Shown: piece after piece, positions 62,410-64,000 of the stretch
Position numbering within the stretch: the stretch's first letter is position 1
How the letters are laid out: each line of letters opens with the position of its first letter
Origin: Alphaproteobacteria bacterium
Lineage (GTDB): Bacteria > Pseudomonadota > Alphaproteobacteria > Caulobacterales > Parvularculaceae
Reading direction: 5' to 3'
Assembly: GCA_030433215.1 (NCBI GenBank)
Contig: JAUIMC010000001.1
Coordinates: forward strand, 434,001-498,000
DNA length: 64,000 nucleotides
The notes under the pieces: generated by a model
The model's input: only the letters and a program-made list of their open reading frames with translations
Databases searched by the model: none
Told to the model about the DNA's origin: nothing
Program-made: the position numbers and the translations under genes

Positions 62410-63339
62410 TTACAGCGCGTCGTTCAGTTCCGGCAGCGCCTTGAAGAGGTCCGCGACGAGACCGTAATCGGCGACCTGGAAGATCGGCGCCTCTTCGTCC
62501 TTGTTGATGGCGACGATGACTTTCGAGTCCTTCATGCCCGCAAGGTGCTGGATCGCGCCGGAAATGCCGACGGCGATGTAAAGCTCGGGCGCGACAACTT
62601 TCCCTGTTTGACCCACCTGATAGTCGTTCGGCACATAGCCGGCGTCGACCGCGGCGCGCGACGCGCCGACCGCGGCGCCGAGCTTGTCGGCGATGGGGAA
62701 GATGTATTTCTCGAAATTCTCGTAGGAGGCGAGCGCGCGCCCGCCGGAGATGACGATCTTCGCGCCGGTCAGTTCCGGGCGCTCCGATTTCGTCAGCTCC
62801 TCGCCCACGAAAGACGAAAGGCCGGAATCGGCCGGCGCGTCGACCGTTGCGACTTCCGCCGAACCGCCGTCGCCTGTCGCCTGGAAGGCGGTGGCGCGGA
62901 CCGTCACGACCTTCTTGGCGTCGTTCGACTTTACGGTCTGCATGGCGTTGCCGGCATAGATCGGCCGCACGAAGGTGTCGGCGCTTTCAACGGCGACGAT
63001 GTCGGAAATCTGCATCACGTCGAGCAGCGCCGCGACGCGGGGCATGACGTTCTTGCCGGTGGTCGCCGCGGCTTTCAGGATCGCGTCATAGTCGCCCGCA
63101 AGCGAGACGATGAGATCCGCGAAAGGCTCGGCGAGGCGGTGGGCGTATTGCTCCGCGTCGGCGTGCAGGACTTTCCGGACGCCGTCTATCTTGGCCGCAG
63201 CCGCCGCCGCGTCGCCCGCGCCGGAGCCGGCGACCAGAATATCGATGTCGCCGCCGATCGCTTTCGCGGCGGTGACAACCTTGTAGGTGGAATCGTCAAT
63301 GGCGTTTCCATGAACGTCAGCGATAACAAGAACAGCCAT
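62410..63339 (-). CDS. etfA: Electron transfer flavoprotein alpha subunit
   Basis: A 309-residue EtfA that binds FAD and passes electrons from acyl-CoA dehydrogenases to ETF:ubiquinone oxidoreductase. The FAD domain is intact: [56 protein letters not shown], and the terminal [11 protein letters not shown]. It overlaps etfB by one base. A damaged partial copy lies at 61095-61257. Confidence 0.98.
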   Translation of the reverse strand: MAVLVIADVHGNAIDDSTYKVVTAAKAIGGDIDILVAGSGAGDAAAAAAKIDGVRKVLHADAEQYAHRLAEPFADLIVSLAGDYDAILKAAATTGKNVMPRVAALLDVMQISDIVAVESADTFVRPIYAGNAMQTVKSNDAKKVVTVRATAFQATGDGGSAEVATVDAPADSGLSSFVGEELTKSERPELTGAKIVISGGRALASYENFEKYIFPIADKLGAAVGASRAAVDAGYVPNDYQVGQTGKVVAPELYIAVGISGAIQHLAGMKDSKVIVAINKDEEAPIFQVADYGLVADLFKALPELNDAL

Positions 63340-64000
63340 TAGAGCACCCCCGCTTCGTTTTTCAGTTTCTCGACAAGTTCCGCGACGCTTTCGACCTTGA
63401 CGCCGGCTTCGCGTTTCGGCGGTTCGGTGACTTTAACCGTTTCGAGGCGCGGCGCGACATCGACGCCGTAATCGCCGACTTCTTTCACGTCGAGCGGCTT
63501 CTTCTTCGCCTTCATGATGTTCGGGAGCGAGGCGTAACGCGGCTCGTTAAGGCGAAGGTCGGTGGTGACGATTGCGGGCAGGTTGAGCGAAATCGTCTGC
63601 AGACCGCCGTCGATTTCGCGGGTGACGTCGACCTTGCCTTCCTTGAGATCGACCTTGGAGGCGAAGGTGCCCTGGGCCCAGCCGAGCAGGGCGGCGAGCA
63701 TCTGGCCGGTCTGGTTGCAGTCGTCGTCGATCGCCTGCTTGCCGAGAATGACCAGCTCGGGGCTTTCTTCCTCGACGACTTTTTTCAGGAGTTTGGCGAC
63801 GGCCAGCGGCTCCACCGTTTCATCGGTCTTGATCAGGATCGCCCGGTCCGCGCCCATGGCCAGCGCCTGGCGGAGCTGGTCCTGCGCCTTTTCCGGCCCG
63901 ATGGAGATCGCGACGATCTCTTCGGCCGAGCCGGCCTCTTTCAGGCGGACCGCTTCCTCGACGGCGATTTCGTCGAAGGGGTTCATGGACATTTTGACAT
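63339..64000 (-). CDS. etfB: Electron transfer flavoprotein beta subunit (partial, N-terminus off the right edge)
   Basis: The frame is open to base 64000 and reads [21 protein letters not shown], which in complete EtfB follows about 32 residues, so only the start is missing. AMP-binding and FAD-facing segments are present: [37 protein letters not shown] (short parts diagnostic) and [30 protein letters not shown]. Operon etfB-etfA. Confidence 0.97.
   Translation of the reverse strand, partial: VKMSMNPFDEIAVEEAVRLKEAGSAEEIVAISIGPEKAQDQLRQALAMGADRAILIKTDETVEPLAVAKLLKKVVEEESPELVILGKQAIDDDCNQTGQMLAALLGWAQGTFASKVDLKEGKVDVTREIDGGLQTISLNLPAIVTTDLRLNEPRYASLPNIMKAKKKPLDVKEVGDYGVDVAPRLETVKVTEPPKREAGVKVESVAELVEKLKNEAGVL

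Noticed and set aside
1-64000. CRISPR arrays, toxin-antitoxin pairs, phage or restriction genes
   Set aside because: No regularly spaced repeats, and no gene products of these classes were recognised; the REP units are not spaced as CRISPR repeats.

Overview
The window reads as a GC-rich alphaproteobacterial chromosome. Several gene orders are typical of that class: ftsE-ftsX-ydcF-plsC opposite an MJ0042/DUF3426 zinc-ribbon gene; tlpA opposite argH-lptM-lysA with a TIGR02302-type gene nearby; etfB-etfA with a 3-hydroxybutyryl-CoA dehydrogenase downstream. SdhB, SdhC and DUF2125 proteins also look alphaproteobacterial. A Parvularculales/Hyphomonadaceae-like host is a guess; the sequence does not fix the genus.

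Layout. 1-14.3 kb: the 3' edge cuts an ammonium transporter; then a minus-strand creD-sdhB-membrane protein run; a plus-strand trio of ATP-grasp ligase, class I glutamine amidotransferase (PuuD-like) and spermidine-dehydrogenase-like flavoprotein; a dienoyl-CoA-isomerase-like crotonase; a RodZ-type HTH/TonB-C hybrid; and sdhC-sdhD-sdhA. Succinate dehydrogenase is therefore split, with sdhB about 8 kb from sdhCDA. 14.4-20.5 kb: a YbjN-like secreted protein, a REP and a short inverted-repeat element, a TerB-like protein, a YeiH exporter, an Lrp regulator, an aspartyl protease, and rpmI-rplT. 20.5-25.2 kb: an UrcA-like protein, then pheS-DUF302-pheT behind a phenylalanine-rich leader peptide and terminator, i.e. 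a transcription attenuator. 25.3-27.9 kb: tRNA-Thr(CGT) followed by a less GC-rich asparagine-synthase-like gene, probably acquired. 27.9-34.6 kb: an ALDH, a BCCT transporter, and an operon of NRAMP-like transporter plus pxpABC (5-oxoprolinase). 34.7-44.9 kb: a TPR lipoprotein, an M17 peptidase, a MarR regulator, the fts/plsC operon, hpt, and a 23-residue peptide coupled to a membrane protein. 44.9-51.8 kb: TIGR02302, a DUF5658-like protein, repeats, lysA-lptM-argH and tlpA. 51.9-55.6 kb: two paralogous large lipoproteins of unknown family. 55.6-64 kb: dodecin, hbd, an alpha/beta hydrolase, a beta-lactamase-fold hydrolase with a TetR gene and a long operator palindrome, an etfA remnant, a TetR/DUF1330 pair, etfA, and etfB cut by the right edge.

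Most of the window is housekeeping. The most interesting signals are the Phe attenuator, the etfA partial duplication that marks an insertion between etfA and hbd, the putative polyamine trio, the tandem lipoprotein paralogues, the asparagine-synthase-like gene beside a tRNA, a dispersed inverted-repeat element of about 105 bp (two copies), and several small genes (19593, 21128, 44007). No CRISPR array, transposase, phage gene or defence system was recognised.
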